DNA from: an uncultured Caulobacteraceae bacterium
GTDB lineage: Bacteria > Pseudomonadota > Alphaproteobacteria > Caulobacterales > Caulobacteraceae
Assembly: GCA_903872075.1 (NCBI GenBank)
Contig: CAIQJF010000082.1
Coordinates: 1 to 64,000, forward strand
Direction: 5' to 3'
DNA: 64,000 bases
Shown: positions 34,624-42,433 of the stretch, piece after piece
Numbering within the stretch: position 1 is the stretch's first letter
Layout: every line of letters begins with the position of its first letter
Translations under genes and position numbers: made by a program
Notes under the pieces: model-generated
The model's database searches: none
What the model saw: the letters and a program-made list of their open reading frames with translations, nothing else
What the model was told of the DNA's origin: nothing

Positions 34624-36045
34624 TCAGGCGTAGACCGCCTCGCGCCAGGCGGCAAAGCGCGACTCCGCTTCGTCGGCGCTGAGGCGCGGGACCACCGGCT
34701 GCTCCAGGCGGTTGAGGTTCGCCACGTCGCCGTCGTTGAGCAGGCCCGCGCCGCGCCCGGCGCAGAGGGCCGCGCCAAGCAAGGTCGCCTCCGGCGTCGC
34801 GTGGCGGCGCACCGGGCGTCCGGTGAGATCGGCGAGAACCTGCAGGAAGAGGGGGCTGGTCGTCAGGCCGCCATCGACGCCGAGGTAGCCGGGCGAGGTC
34901 GCGCCGGTGAGGGCGTAGGCCTGATCGACCAGTTCGCGGGCCCGGAACGCCAGGCCTTCGAGGCCTGCCCGCGCCAGATGCCCGCGACCGACCGCGGACG
35001 TCAGTCCGGCGATGCGGCCACGGCGCGTGGGATCGCCGTGCGGCGCACCCAGGCCCTGCAGGGCGGGCAGGAAGGCCGCCCCGCCGGGGTCCTCGACCGA
35101 GGCCGCCAGGGCGCTGAATCGGGCGTGGCCGCCGAGGCCGCAGGTTTCGCGCAGCCAGTCGAGGGCGGAGCCCGCGGACAGAATCATGCCCTCCACGCAC
35201 CAGCGCGTGTCGCCGCCGGTGGACGAGACCAGCAGGGGTGGAATGGTCGGGCCTGGGAAGGTGAAGGCCGAGCCGGTCGCCAGGTCGAACATGGCCGAGG
35301 TGCCCCAGGTGATCTTGGCGGTTCCCGGCGCATCGCCATGCGCCATGAGCGCCGCCTGCTGGTCGGCCACATCGGCGGTGATCGGAACTTCGGCTCCGAA
35401 CAGCGCCTTGGAGGTCACGCCGATCGGGCCCCAGGTGTCGACCAGGGTAGGGAACATCGCCCCATCCAGGTTCTGATGGTCGATCAGCCGGGCGTTCCAG
35501 CCCAGATCCGGAAACGACAGATAGCCGGACGGCCAGGCTTGGCTGCGGTCGCTGACGTGGCTCACGCCGCCGGTGAGTTTGAAGATGATGAAGCTGTCGA
35601 TATTGCCCCAGGCCAGCCGGCCAGGTCTCGGCTTCACCGACCCGACAAGGGCCTCAAGCTTGGTCGCCGACTGCTGCGGCGCGACCATGAATCCGGCCTG
35701 ACCCAGTTCGCCCGCCCGCCCGGCTCCGCGCAGATCGCTCCACACCACCATCGGCGCCAGAGGTTTTCCGGTCACCCTGTCCCAGACCACGGCGCTGGCC
35801 CGCTGCGTGGTCACGCCGATCGCCGCGATATCGCCCATGGCGAGGCCCGCGGCGGTCAGCGCCGCGCCGATCGCTCGCCGGGTGTCGGTCCAGACCCGTT
35901 CGGCGTCCTGCTCCACGCGGCCGGGCGCGGGGGTCATTGATCGGATGGGCGCCGCGGCGAGGCCGATGACCGAGCCATCCAGATCAAGAACGGCGGCGCG
36001 GGTCGAGGTGGTCCCGACGTCGATGGCGAGAAGGCGCTCAGGCAT
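34624..36045 (-). CDS. FGGY-family carbohydrate kinase
   Basis: 473 residues. The ATPase phosphate loop LAIDVGTTSTRAAVLDLDG (residues 6-24) and the second domain (WGTSAMFDLATGSA, LGVDGGLTTSPLFLQVLADL) mark the glycerol/xylulo/ribulokinase family, which transfers phosphate from ATP to a sugar or polyol. The exact sugar cannot be told. The last 60 residues hold TPEATLLGAALCAGRG, a well conserved end. Its start lies eight bases inside the FAD oxidase gene's 3' end (translational coupling). Confidence 0.85.
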   Translation of the reverse strand: MPERLLAIDVGTTSTRAAVLDLDGSVIGLAAAPIRSMTPAPGRVEQDAERVWTDTRRAIGAALTAAGLAMGDIAAIGVTTQRASAVVWDRVTGKPLAPMVVWSDLRGAGRAGELGQAGFMVAPQQSATKLEALVGSVKPRPGRLAWGNIDSFIIFKLTGGVSHVSDRSQAWPSGYLSFPDLGWNARLIDHQNLDGAMFPTLVDTWGPIGVTSKALFGAEVPITADVADQQAALMAHGDAPGTAKITWGTSAMFDLATGSAFTFPGPTIPPLLVSSTGGDTRWCVEGMILSAGSALDWLRETCGLGGHARFSALAASVEDPGGAAFLPALQGLGAPHGDPTRRGRIAGLTSAVGRGHLARAGLEGLAFRARELVDQAYALTGATSPGYLGVDGGLTTSPLFLQVLADLTGRPVRRHATPEATLLGAALCAGRGAGLLNDGDVANLNRLEQPVVPRLSADEAESRFAAWREAVYA

Positions 36046-37435
36046 CGGGCAGCAACACGCCGGGGTTCATGATCCCCCTGGGATCGAGCGCCGTCTTGAT
36101 CCGGCGCAGCAGGCCAAGGCCCGCCGTTCCCAGTTCGCGTTCCAGATAGTCCCGCCGCACGCGGCCGATGCCGTGGTGGTGAGAGAGGCTGCCGCCGTGC
36201 CGGTCGGTGGCGTCCATGATCCGGCGCCAGCCATCGAGATAGGTGGTCTCCATGGCCGAGGGATCGGACGTCTGAACGGCGAAGGTGAAATAGAGATTCA
36301 GGCCGCTGCGGTAGACATGAGAGCTGTGCGCCGAGCCGGCCAGACAGCCGGGGATCTCCTTCAGCGAGGCTGTGGCGTCGTCATAGATCGCCGCGATTCG
36401 CGTCCAGTCGGCGGAAACCTCGACCGTGTCGAGCACGATCCCGCGCTGCAGGAACATGTCCCAGCTGGGCACGGTATTGCGGTGACCCAGCCAGTGATCG
36501 ACGATGTCGGAGGGCGCGCTCGCCACGCCCATGCGCGCCGCGATCGCGGCCACGGCGGCGGTCTCGGCGGCGACCAGGGCGGCCGGTCCCTCATGCACCA
36601 TCAGGATCAGGCAGGCCGTCGCGCGGGCGTCCAGGCGCTTACTCTCGCGTTCATCGTATTGACGCACGACCGGCGGGCCCCAGCCGCTCTGAATCACCTC
36701 CCTCTGGAAGGCGAAGCCGGCCCGCATGTCGGCGACCTCGAACGCCGAGACCGCGCGGGATTCCGCGGCGCGGCGGAGCGAAAGGTTTACGCCCGTGATG
36801 ACCCCGAGCGTTCCCTCGCTGCCCAGCATCAGTTGACGAAGGTCCGGGCCCGACGACGCCCGCGGGCCCTTGCCCAGGACGACAAGATCGCCGTTCGGCA
36901 GCACAGCCTCGATGGAATGGACGATGTCCTCGATATTCCCGTAGGCGCTGGAGAACTGGCCTGAGGCCCGTGTCGCCACCCAGCCGCCGACGCTGCTCAC
37001 CGCGACAGACTGCGGCCAGTGGCCGATGGTCAGACCTTCAGCGGCCACCGCCTGTTCGGCTTCGAGTCCGTTCTTGCCTGCGTCGAAGCCGGCCAGCAGG
37101 TTTTCCGTGTCGATGAACCGGACGGCGTTCATCGCGCCCATGTCGAGGAGGACGGCGTCCGGAGCGGCGACCACGCCGCCGACGACGCCGCTGCCCAGGC
37201 CGAGCGGGATCACCGGCGTGCCGGTCTCATTCGCCAGGCGCAGGGTGGCCTGGACATCGGCGACGCTCGTCGGCCTGACGACGCAGCCGGCCGCCGGTCC
37301 CGGGGCGCCCAGGTGGTCGCGCACATGGCTGAGCATCCAGTAGTCGTGACGGCGCGCGTCCTTCGCCCCATCTCCGGAGAAAACCTTTTCCGCGCCGAGG
37401 GCCCCGGCGAGGGCGGGCGCGATCGAAGACGTCAT
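36038..37435 (-). CDS. FAD-linked oxidase (alkyl-DHAP-synthase/glycolate oxidase-like)
   Basis: 465 residues of the VAO flavoprotein family. FAD domain: PTSVADVQATLRLANETG, IPLGLGSGVVGG, SSVGGWVATRASGQFSSAYG and LMLGSEGTLGVITG. The C-terminal cap ends with SLSHHHGIGRVRRDYLERE, which resembles alkyldihydroxyacetonephosphate synthase rather than glycolate oxidase. It oxidises a hydroxy acid, alcohol or alkyl glycerol ester. ATG 37435 follows GGGAGAG; the track-length start at 37483 is less likely. It is the first gene of the unit with the FGGY kinase and AKR. Confidence 0.83.
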   Translation of the reverse strand: MTSSIAPALAGALGAEKVFSGDGAKDARRHDYWMLSHVRDHLGAPGPAAGCVVRPTSVADVQATLRLANETGTPVIPLGLGSGVVGGVVAAPDAVLLDMGAMNAVRFIDTENLLAGFDAGKNGLEAEQAVAAEGLTIGHWPQSVAVSSVGGWVATRASGQFSSAYGNIEDIVHSIEAVLPNGDLVVLGKGPRASSGPDLRQLMLGSEGTLGVITGVNLSLRRAAESRAVSAFEVADMRAGFAFQREVIQSGWGPPVVRQYDERESKRLDARATACLILMVHEGPAALVAAETAAVAAIAARMGVASAPSDIVDHWLGHRNTVPSWDMFLQRGIVLDTVEVSADWTRIAAIYDDATASLKEIPGCLAGSAHSSHVYRSGLNLYFTFAVQTSDPSAMETTYLDGWRRIMDATDRHGGSLSHHHGIGRVRRDYLERELGTAGLGLLRRIKTALDPRGIMNPGVLLPDA

Positions 37436-37509
37436 GGCGTTTCTCTCCCTGGCGCTTCCGCCGCTGCCGTGACGCTTGTGCATGGTGGTCCAGGGCTAAT
37501 CAATGCCAC

Positions 37510-37541
37510 GTCGTGGCGTCGTGGCGTCGTGGCGTCGCGGC
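37510..37541. repeat. Four-copy 8-bp tandem repeat
   Basis: Four units of GTCGTGGC (the fourth is GTCGCGGC) stand between the FAD oxidase start and the aminotransferase gene, 62 bases before its ATG. Short tandem repeats like this can change length by slippage and so alter promoter spacing. No coding use. Confidence 0.85.
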
Positions 37542-37603
37542 GCTTGGCCGGACCCCGGTTCGGTTCTAAAGGCGGCCCCTCGCTCTCCTGGAGACCCGCG
37601 ACG

Positions 37604-38779
37604 ATGAAATTTTCTCCCCTGGTCGATCGCATCGCCGGCGGCGGGGCCGAAGGCTGGGCCGTTCATTTTGAGGCCATGCGCCAGAAGGCGGCCGGCCGCG
37701 ACATCACCTTCCTGACCATCGGCGATCCGGATCAGGGCCCGCCGGCGGTTGTGATCGAGGCCACGCGCGAAGCCCTTCGCCTGAATCACAAGGGCTATGC
37801 CCCCATCGCCGGCCTGCCGGCCGTCCGCGCGGAGGTGGCCGCCCGCATCGCCCGCCGGACCGGCGCGCCCTGCGCAGAGTCCAATGTCATCCTCACCCCG
37901 GGCGATCAGGCCGGCCTGTTCTGCGCGGTGCAGTGCATCGTTGCGGCGGGCGATGAGATCATCGTTCCCGAGCCTGTCTACGCCACCTACGCCGGGGTGA
38001 TCGGCGCCAGCGGCGCGAAGATGGTCAATGTGCCTCTGCGGCCGGAACGCGGCTTTCATCCCGACCTCGCGGCCATGGAGGCCGCCATCACGCCGCGCAC
38101 CCGCGCCATCTGGATCAACAGCCCTCACAACCCCACCGGCGCGGTGATGGACCGCGCCGAGATGGAGGCGGTGGCCGCGCTCTGCCGCAGGCACGATCTC
38201 TGGCTGTTGTCTGACGAGGTCTATGAGGACATGGCCTATGCCCGGCCGCATGTCAGCGCCTGGTCGCTGCCCGGCATGGCGGACCGCACCATCGTCGTCT
38301 CAAGCCTGTCGAAGTCGCACGCCATTCCCGGTTTTCGCTTCGGTTGGGTCGCCGGCCCGCCGGAGCTGATAAGCCACGTCTTCGACCTGGTGCTCTGCAT
38401 GCTCTATGGCGGTCCGCCGTTCATTCAGGAGGGGGTACTGCCGGCCCTGCGCGAGGACCTGCCCGAAGTCGCGGCCTTGCGCGAAGACTATCGCCGCCGC
38501 TCGCAGGACTTCTCCGACCTGCTGGCCGCCGCGCCGGGCTGCCGCCTGACGGCGCCGGAAGGCGGCATGTTCTGCCTGCTCGACGTCCGGGGCACGGGCC
38601 TTGCCGCCGCGCGGTTCGCCGAACGTCTGCTGGAGGAGGAGGCCATCGCCGTCCTGGCCTGCGACGCCTTCGGCCCCAGCGCAGTCGGCCATGTGCGCAT
38701 CTCGCTCACCCTTCCGGATGCGGCCTTGCACGCCGCCGGGCGGCGAATCGTGGCGTTCACGGAGCGTCTGGCCGCCTGA
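37604..38779 (+). CDS. PLP aminotransferase, class I/II
   Basis: 391 residues of the aspartate/aromatic aminotransferase fold. Motifs: TIGDPDQGPP near residue 39, INSPHNPTGAV with the Asn and Pro, LSDEVYEDM, and the PLP lysine in VVSSLSKSHAIPGFRFGW. The best guess is an aspartate or valine-pyruvate-type transaminase. The ATG at 37604 sits after GGAGACCCGCGACG. The gene is alone between the tandem repeat and the PEP-CTERM pair. Confidence 0.87.
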   Translation: MKFSPLVDRIAGGGAEGWAVHFEAMRQKAAGRDITFLTIGDPDQGPPAVVIEATREALRLNHKGYAPIAGLPAVRAEVAARIARRTGAPCAESNVILTPGDQAGLFCAVQCIVAAGDEIIVPEPVYATYAGVIGASGAKMVNVPLRPERGFHPDLAAMEAAITPRTRAIWINSPHNPTGAVMDRAEMEAVAALCRRHDLWLLSDEVYEDMAYARPHVSAWSLPGMADRTIVVSSLSKSHAIPGFRFGWVAGPPELISHVFDLVLCMLYGGPPFIQEGVLPALREDLPEVAALREDYRRRSQDFSDLLAAAPGCRLTAPEGGMFCLLDVRGTGLAAARFAERLLEEEAIAVLACDAFGPSAVGHVRISLTLPDAALHAAGRRIVAFTERLAA

Positions 38780-38923
38780 GCTGAGGGATTCTGACTTGAC
38801 GTCTGAGGCATTATGTCGCAGCGTCGCGTGGAGATCTTGGTGATCGTGGGCGACAGAGCGCCCGGTCGAGATTGCCCTGTCCCAGCCTAAATCAACGGCG
38901 GTTTCCGCCTGATGCGCTTTTCA

Positions 38924-38936
38924 GTTCCACAGGAAC
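38924..38936 (+). promoter_or_regulatory. Hairpin holding the ribosome binding site of a PEP-CTERM gene
   Basis: GTTCC-ACA-GGAAC is a perfect inverted repeat ending four bases before the ATG at 38941. The 3' arm AGGAAC contains the AGGA Shine-Dalgarno, so the stem would hide it in the RNA. It could be an operator in DNA or a translational brake in RNA. Confidence 0.45.
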
Positions 38937-38940
38937 GAAC

Positions 38941-39585
38941 ATGCTCACCAAAGCCATGCTCATCGGCGGCGCGCTCGCGCTCGCCGGGGCTGCAAACGCC
39001 GGTATCCTCTACTCACAGACGTGGGACGGCTCGGGCAATCTCTATGGCAGCCAGAACGACGTGGGCAATTTCGGCGCCTTCGTTACGACCTACGACGACT
39101 TCACGCTCAGCCGCCCATCGCGGCTGACCGCAATCGATGTCACCGGCGGTTTCTTCAACCCGCCGACGGTCGCGCCGGTCAGCCAGTTCACGCTCACCCT
39201 TTACGCCGACGCCGGGGGCGCTCCCGGCGTCGCGATCGCGTCCGGCGTGTTCGGTGGGGCGGGAACCTATCTGGGCAGCCCGGGCGGCTACCCGATTTAC
39301 GCCTACGCCTTCGACCTCCCACAGGTCCCGGTCGCCGCCGGCGTCTACTGGTTCTCCGCCGTCGCGGATCTCGGCTACCCGCCCGAGTGGGGTGTCTCGA
39401 CCTCCGCTCAGGGCGACGGCGCCGCCTATCAATGCTTCTTCACCGCCTGCGCCACCTTGACCGGCGCGAACCTGGCCTTCGACGTTGTCGGCGTGCCTGA
39501 ACCGAGCGCCTGGACCCTGATGGTCTTGGGCCTAGGCGGTCTCGGTGTGGCGTTGCGCTCGCGCCGCAAGGCTGTCGCCGCCTGA
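38941..39585 (+). CDS. Secreted protein with PEP-CTERM-like (PEPxxW) sorting signal
   Basis: 214 residues. Signal peptide AMLIGGALALAGAANA, a beta-rich body (FGAFVTTYDDFTLSRPSRLT, FTLTLYADAGGAPGVAIAS) and a C-terminal sorting signal VPEPSAWTLMVLGLGGLG followed by a basic tail (LRSRRK). The PEPxxW form is the Caulobacterales/Sphingomonad variant: the protein is cut and anchored or released at the outer surface by an exosortase-type enzyme, none of which is in the window. Its tandem neighbour at 39765 is a paralogue. Function unknown; such proteins often help in surface polysaccharide. Confidence 0.8.
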   Translation: MLTKAMLIGGALALAGAANAGILYSQTWDGSGNLYGSQNDVGNFGAFVTTYDDFTLSRPSRLTAIDVTGGFFNPPTVAPVSQFTLTLYADAGGAPGVAIASGVFGGAGTYLGSPGGYPIYAYAFDLPQVPVAAGVYWFSAVADLGYPPEWGVSTSAQGDGAAYQCFFTACATLTGANLAFDVVGVPEPSAWTLMVLGLGGLGVALRSRRKAVAA

Positions 39586-39764
39586 TCTGGCTTCAAGGAC
39601 GGCCAACAATCGCGACACCTGCCGCAAGGCCGGCGCCGTTTGCATGTGGGCGTGTCGATTGTTCAAATGTGTCCGAAAAAGGACTTGATCCGACCGGGTA
39701 GGTGACATAGCGCTCCGAGCCTGTCGGGCGCGGCTTGGCGTTTCGGACCCAGCGAGAGGCGGCG

Positions 39765-40427
39765 ATGCTCAACAAACGGTTCATCCTCGGCGGCCTTCTG
39801 GCCATGGCCGGGTCGGCGAACGCGGCCGTGATCTGGACCCAGCCGTCGGACGGCTCCGGCAACGGCGCCGCCAGCCAGTACGATCCCCTCGCCTTCGGCA
39901 ATTTCGCCACCGCCTTCGATAACTTCACGATTTCCAAAGGGACCAACCTCACGGGATTCAGCTGGGTTGGTGAGTATTTCAATCTCAGCGGCCCCGCGCA
40001 GATTACGGCCTGGACCGTGACGCTCTATTCCGACGCCGGCGGCCAACCGGGCGGCGCGATCAAGTCGTGGACCTTCGCCGGCGACGGCGGCGAAACCGAT
40101 ATCGGCAGCTTCGGCGGCTATGAGAACTATGCCTACAGCGAGTCCTTCGCGCCGCTCGCCGCCAGCCCCGGCGTCTATTGGGTCTCCGTCGTGCCGGACC
40201 TGGTCTTCCAGCCCCAATGGGCGTGGGTGTCGGGCATCGGCGGCGACAGCAAATCCTTTCAGGATCTGTTCGGCGCGCGTGACCAGCTGACCAACGACCT
40301 GGCCTTCAGCGTGGACGGCTACAGCCGGGGCGGGGTGCCCGAGCCGGCGACCTGGACCCTCATGCTTACCGGCCTCGGCGCCCTCGGGGCCAGCCTTCGC
40401 TCGCGTCGCAAGGCCGCGGCCGCCTGA
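39765..40427 (+). CDS. Second PEP-CTERM-like secreted protein (paralogue)
   Basis: 220 residues. It has the same plan as the protein at 38941: signal peptide (FILGGLLAMAGSANA), body with NFATAFDNFTISKGTNLTGF, TLYSDAGGQPGGAIKSWTF, and the signal VPEPATWTLMLTGLGALGA with a basic end. The shared words (GNFxxxxxxxDxFT, TxTLYxDAGGxPGxAI) show a tandem duplication that has since diverged. The ATG at 39765 follows GAGAGGCGGCG. It is 180 bases downstream of the first copy. Confidence 0.8.
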   Translation: MLNKRFILGGLLAMAGSANAAVIWTQPSDGSGNGAASQYDPLAFGNFATAFDNFTISKGTNLTGFSWVGEYFNLSGPAQITAWTVTLYSDAGGQPGGAIKSWTFAGDGGETDIGSFGGYENYAYSESFAPLAASPGVYWVSVVPDLVFQPQWAWVSGIGGDSKSFQDLFGARDQLTNDLAFSVDGYSRGGVPEPATWTLMLTGLGALGASLRSRRKAAAA

Positions 40428-40429
40428 TC

Positions 40430-40444
40430 GGCGCGCGACGCGCC
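40430..40444. terminator. Short hairpin between convergent genes
   Basis: GGCGCG (40430-40435) pairs with CGCGCC (40439-40444) around CGA, between the PEP-CTERM gene and the convergent small helical gene. The stem is short and lacks a T run, so this is a weak terminator candidate. Confidence 0.35.
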
Positions 40445-40450
40445 GCCGGC

Positions 40451-40921
40451 TCAGTCCGGCGGAAAGTTGAGCAGGCTCAACAGGTCAGACAGGGACGCGT
40501 CCGTGTCGCCCGCGCCCTCCATTTCGGCCCACCGCAGCAGGGCCGCCTCATGGTCGACGACCGCCTGAAGGATCGGCCTGTCCTGCGGCGGACCGAGGGC
40601 GGCGATGGCCTGATAGCTGGCCAGGATCGGGCCCAGCCGTGCGGCCGTCGCCGAGGCGTAGGCCTCCCAGCTCTGTTGCAGATAGCCGGCGACCCGTGCG
40701 GGAATTCCGCTGAGGTCGCCGGCCTCCGCGAGGCTGAGTCCATGGCGCAGCAGCAGGGGGCGCAGGCGCGCCTTGGTCTCGGTTTCCAGCTGCAGTATCG
40801 CCGCGAAACACCGCGCCTCCCGCGGTGTGCGCGCCGCGGCGTGCAGCGCCAGCAGCAGGCGCTCGCCCATGACCTCGCCGTCGTAGAGGACCCTCAACCC
40901 GTCGAGGTAGGCCTCGGTCAC
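40451..40921 (-). CDS. Small helical protein, ferritin-like in pattern
   Basis: 156 residues, all helical by eye. The start is a GTG overlapping the stop of the decarboxylase gene (GTGA), so it is translationally coupled to it. Acidic and His positions recur: LYDGEVMGERLL, ILQLETETKARL, VVDHEAALLRWAEMEG. This spacing is like ferritin-type four-helix proteins with carboxylate ligands, but I cannot confirm a di-metal site. It may modify or assist the decarboxylase, a guess from coupling only. Confidence 0.6.
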   Translation of the reverse strand: MTEAYLDGLRVLYDGEVMGERLLLALHAAARTPREARCFAAILQLETETKARLRPLLLRHGLSLAEAGDLSGIPARVAGYLQQSWEAYASATAARLGPILASYQAIAALGPPQDRPILQAVVDHEAALLRWAEMEGAGDTDASLSDLLSLLNFPPD

Positions 40922-42363
40922 GCTGGTCTCGCCGCCAGCTCGGCGCCGATCCGCACGACCGCCTCGATCAGCAGATCGAAGTCCTCGTCCCGCGAGCGGT
41001 GGTTGGAATTGCACACCCGGATGGCGAACCGCCCCTGAAGCACGGTCTGGGAGGGAACGGCGATCCCCCGCTCCTGCAGGGCCACCAGGATCGCCGGGTT
41101 GAGGGCGTTGAGTGCGCCGGCCTCCATACCGGCGGGCGCATAGCGGAAACAAACGATGTTGAGGGCGACCGGCGCCAGCAGTTCGAGATCGGGGTGCGCC
41201 GCCACCATGTCGCCAAGACGCCGCGACTGCTCGATGTTCATCTGCACCGCGCCCGCGATGCGGCTCACACCCTGCTCCTTCATCGACATCCACACCTTCA
41301 GGGCGCGGAAGCCGCGGGAGAGCTGCAGGCCGCGGTCGGCGAAGAAGGCGGTCTCCACCGCGATGCCGCCCTGGGCGGATTTCAGATAGGCCGGTCCGCC
41401 GGCGGGCTGATAGGCGGCGGTCTGGGCGTCGGGATGGCGGGTCAGGGCGACCCCGACCTCGTAGGGCATGTAGCCCCACTTGTGCAGATCGAAGGCCAGG
41501 GAGTCGGCGGTCTCCTGGCCGGCGACGATGGCCTTGCTGTCGGTCCAGGCCGCCAGGGCGCCGAAGGCTCCGTCGATGTGCAACCAGAGGCCGAACTCGT
41601 CGGCCAGGGCGCGCAGGGCCACGAGGTCGTCCGTCGCGCCGGTGCTCACCGTGCCGGCGCAGCCGACGATGGCGATGGGGCGGCATCCCTCGGCCAGGTC
41701 GGCGACGATCCGCGCCCGGCACGCTTCGATGTCGATGCGGTAGTTGGCGTCGACGGGGATGGCGCGGAAGGCCTTGCGGCCCATGCCCATGAGTTCGCAG
41801 GCGGTGTGGATCCAGCTGTGGGTCTCGGCGCCGCCGTAGATCGTCAGGGGAGGGCCGCCGCTCACGCCCTCGGCGCGGATGTCCCAGCCGGCCTTGGCCA
41901 CGCGGGCGGCCATCAGGCCGTTGATATTGGCCTCGGTGCCGCCGCTGACCAGCACGCCGCTGGCGTCCGCCGGGAAGCCCATCAGTTCGGCCAGCCAGGC
42001 GATCACCTGCCGCTCGATCACGGCCGCCGATTGATCGTAGCCGGCCAGATGGTTGTTCATGGCCGAGGCCAGGAAGTCCGCCAGGGCCCCGGCGGCGGTG
42101 CCGGTGCCCATGACCCATCCCCAGAAGCGCGGATGAATATTGCCGGTGGGGTAGGGGAGGATGTCGCGCTTGAACGCCTCATAGACCGCCGCGAGGGACT
42201 CGCCCTCGTAGGGAACCGGCTCGGCTAGTCGGGCTTTGGCCTCGGCCGGGACGCTGGTCCAGGTCGGGCGCTCGCGCGCGGTCTCCAGCCACGTCACCAT
42301 GTCGTCGACCATGGCCCGGCCCACGGCTCGGGTGTCGTCCCAATCGGCGGGGTCAAGGGTCAT
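40918..42363 (-). CDS. PLP-dependent group II amino-acid decarboxylase
   Basis: 481 residues in the aromatic-L-amino-acid/glutamate decarboxylase family. Parts: HPRFWGWVMGTGTAAGALADF, SGGTEANINGLMAARVAK, HIDGAFGALAAW (Asp to the PLP ring nitrogen) and the PLP lysine in FDLHKWGYMPYEVG. It removes CO2 from an amino acid; the substrate is not clear. It is a core member, upstream of the coupled small helical gene and 70 bases from glpD. Confidence 0.85.
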   Translation of the reverse strand: MTLDPADWDDTRAVGRAMVDDMVTWLETARERPTWTSVPAEAKARLAEPVPYEGESLAAVYEAFKRDILPYPTGNIHPRFWGWVMGTGTAAGALADFLASAMNNHLAGYDQSAAVIERQVIAWLAELMGFPADASGVLVSGGTEANINGLMAARVAKAGWDIRAEGVSGGPPLTIYGGAETHSWIHTACELMGMGRKAFRAIPVDANYRIDIEACRARIVADLAEGCRPIAIVGCAGTVSTGATDDLVALRALADEFGLWLHIDGAFGALAAWTDSKAIVAGQETADSLAFDLHKWGYMPYEVGVALTRHPDAQTAAYQPAGGPAYLKSAQGGIAVETAFFADRGLQLSRGFRALKVWMSMKEQGVSRIAGAVQMNIEQSRRLGDMVAAHPDLELLAPVALNIVCFRYAPAGMEAGALNALNPAILVALQERGIAVPSQTVLQGRFAIRVCNSNHRSRDEDFDLLIEAVVRIGAELAARPA

Positions 42364-42433
42364 GGGTCTGGTCCTTTCTGGCGCGCGGGCCGTGGCTTTG
42401 GACCAACACGCGATGCTGACTCAAGAGCAGGTC

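Noticed and set aside
37510-37541. CRISPR array
   Set aside because: Units are 8 bases and contiguous without spacers; a simple tandem repeat.
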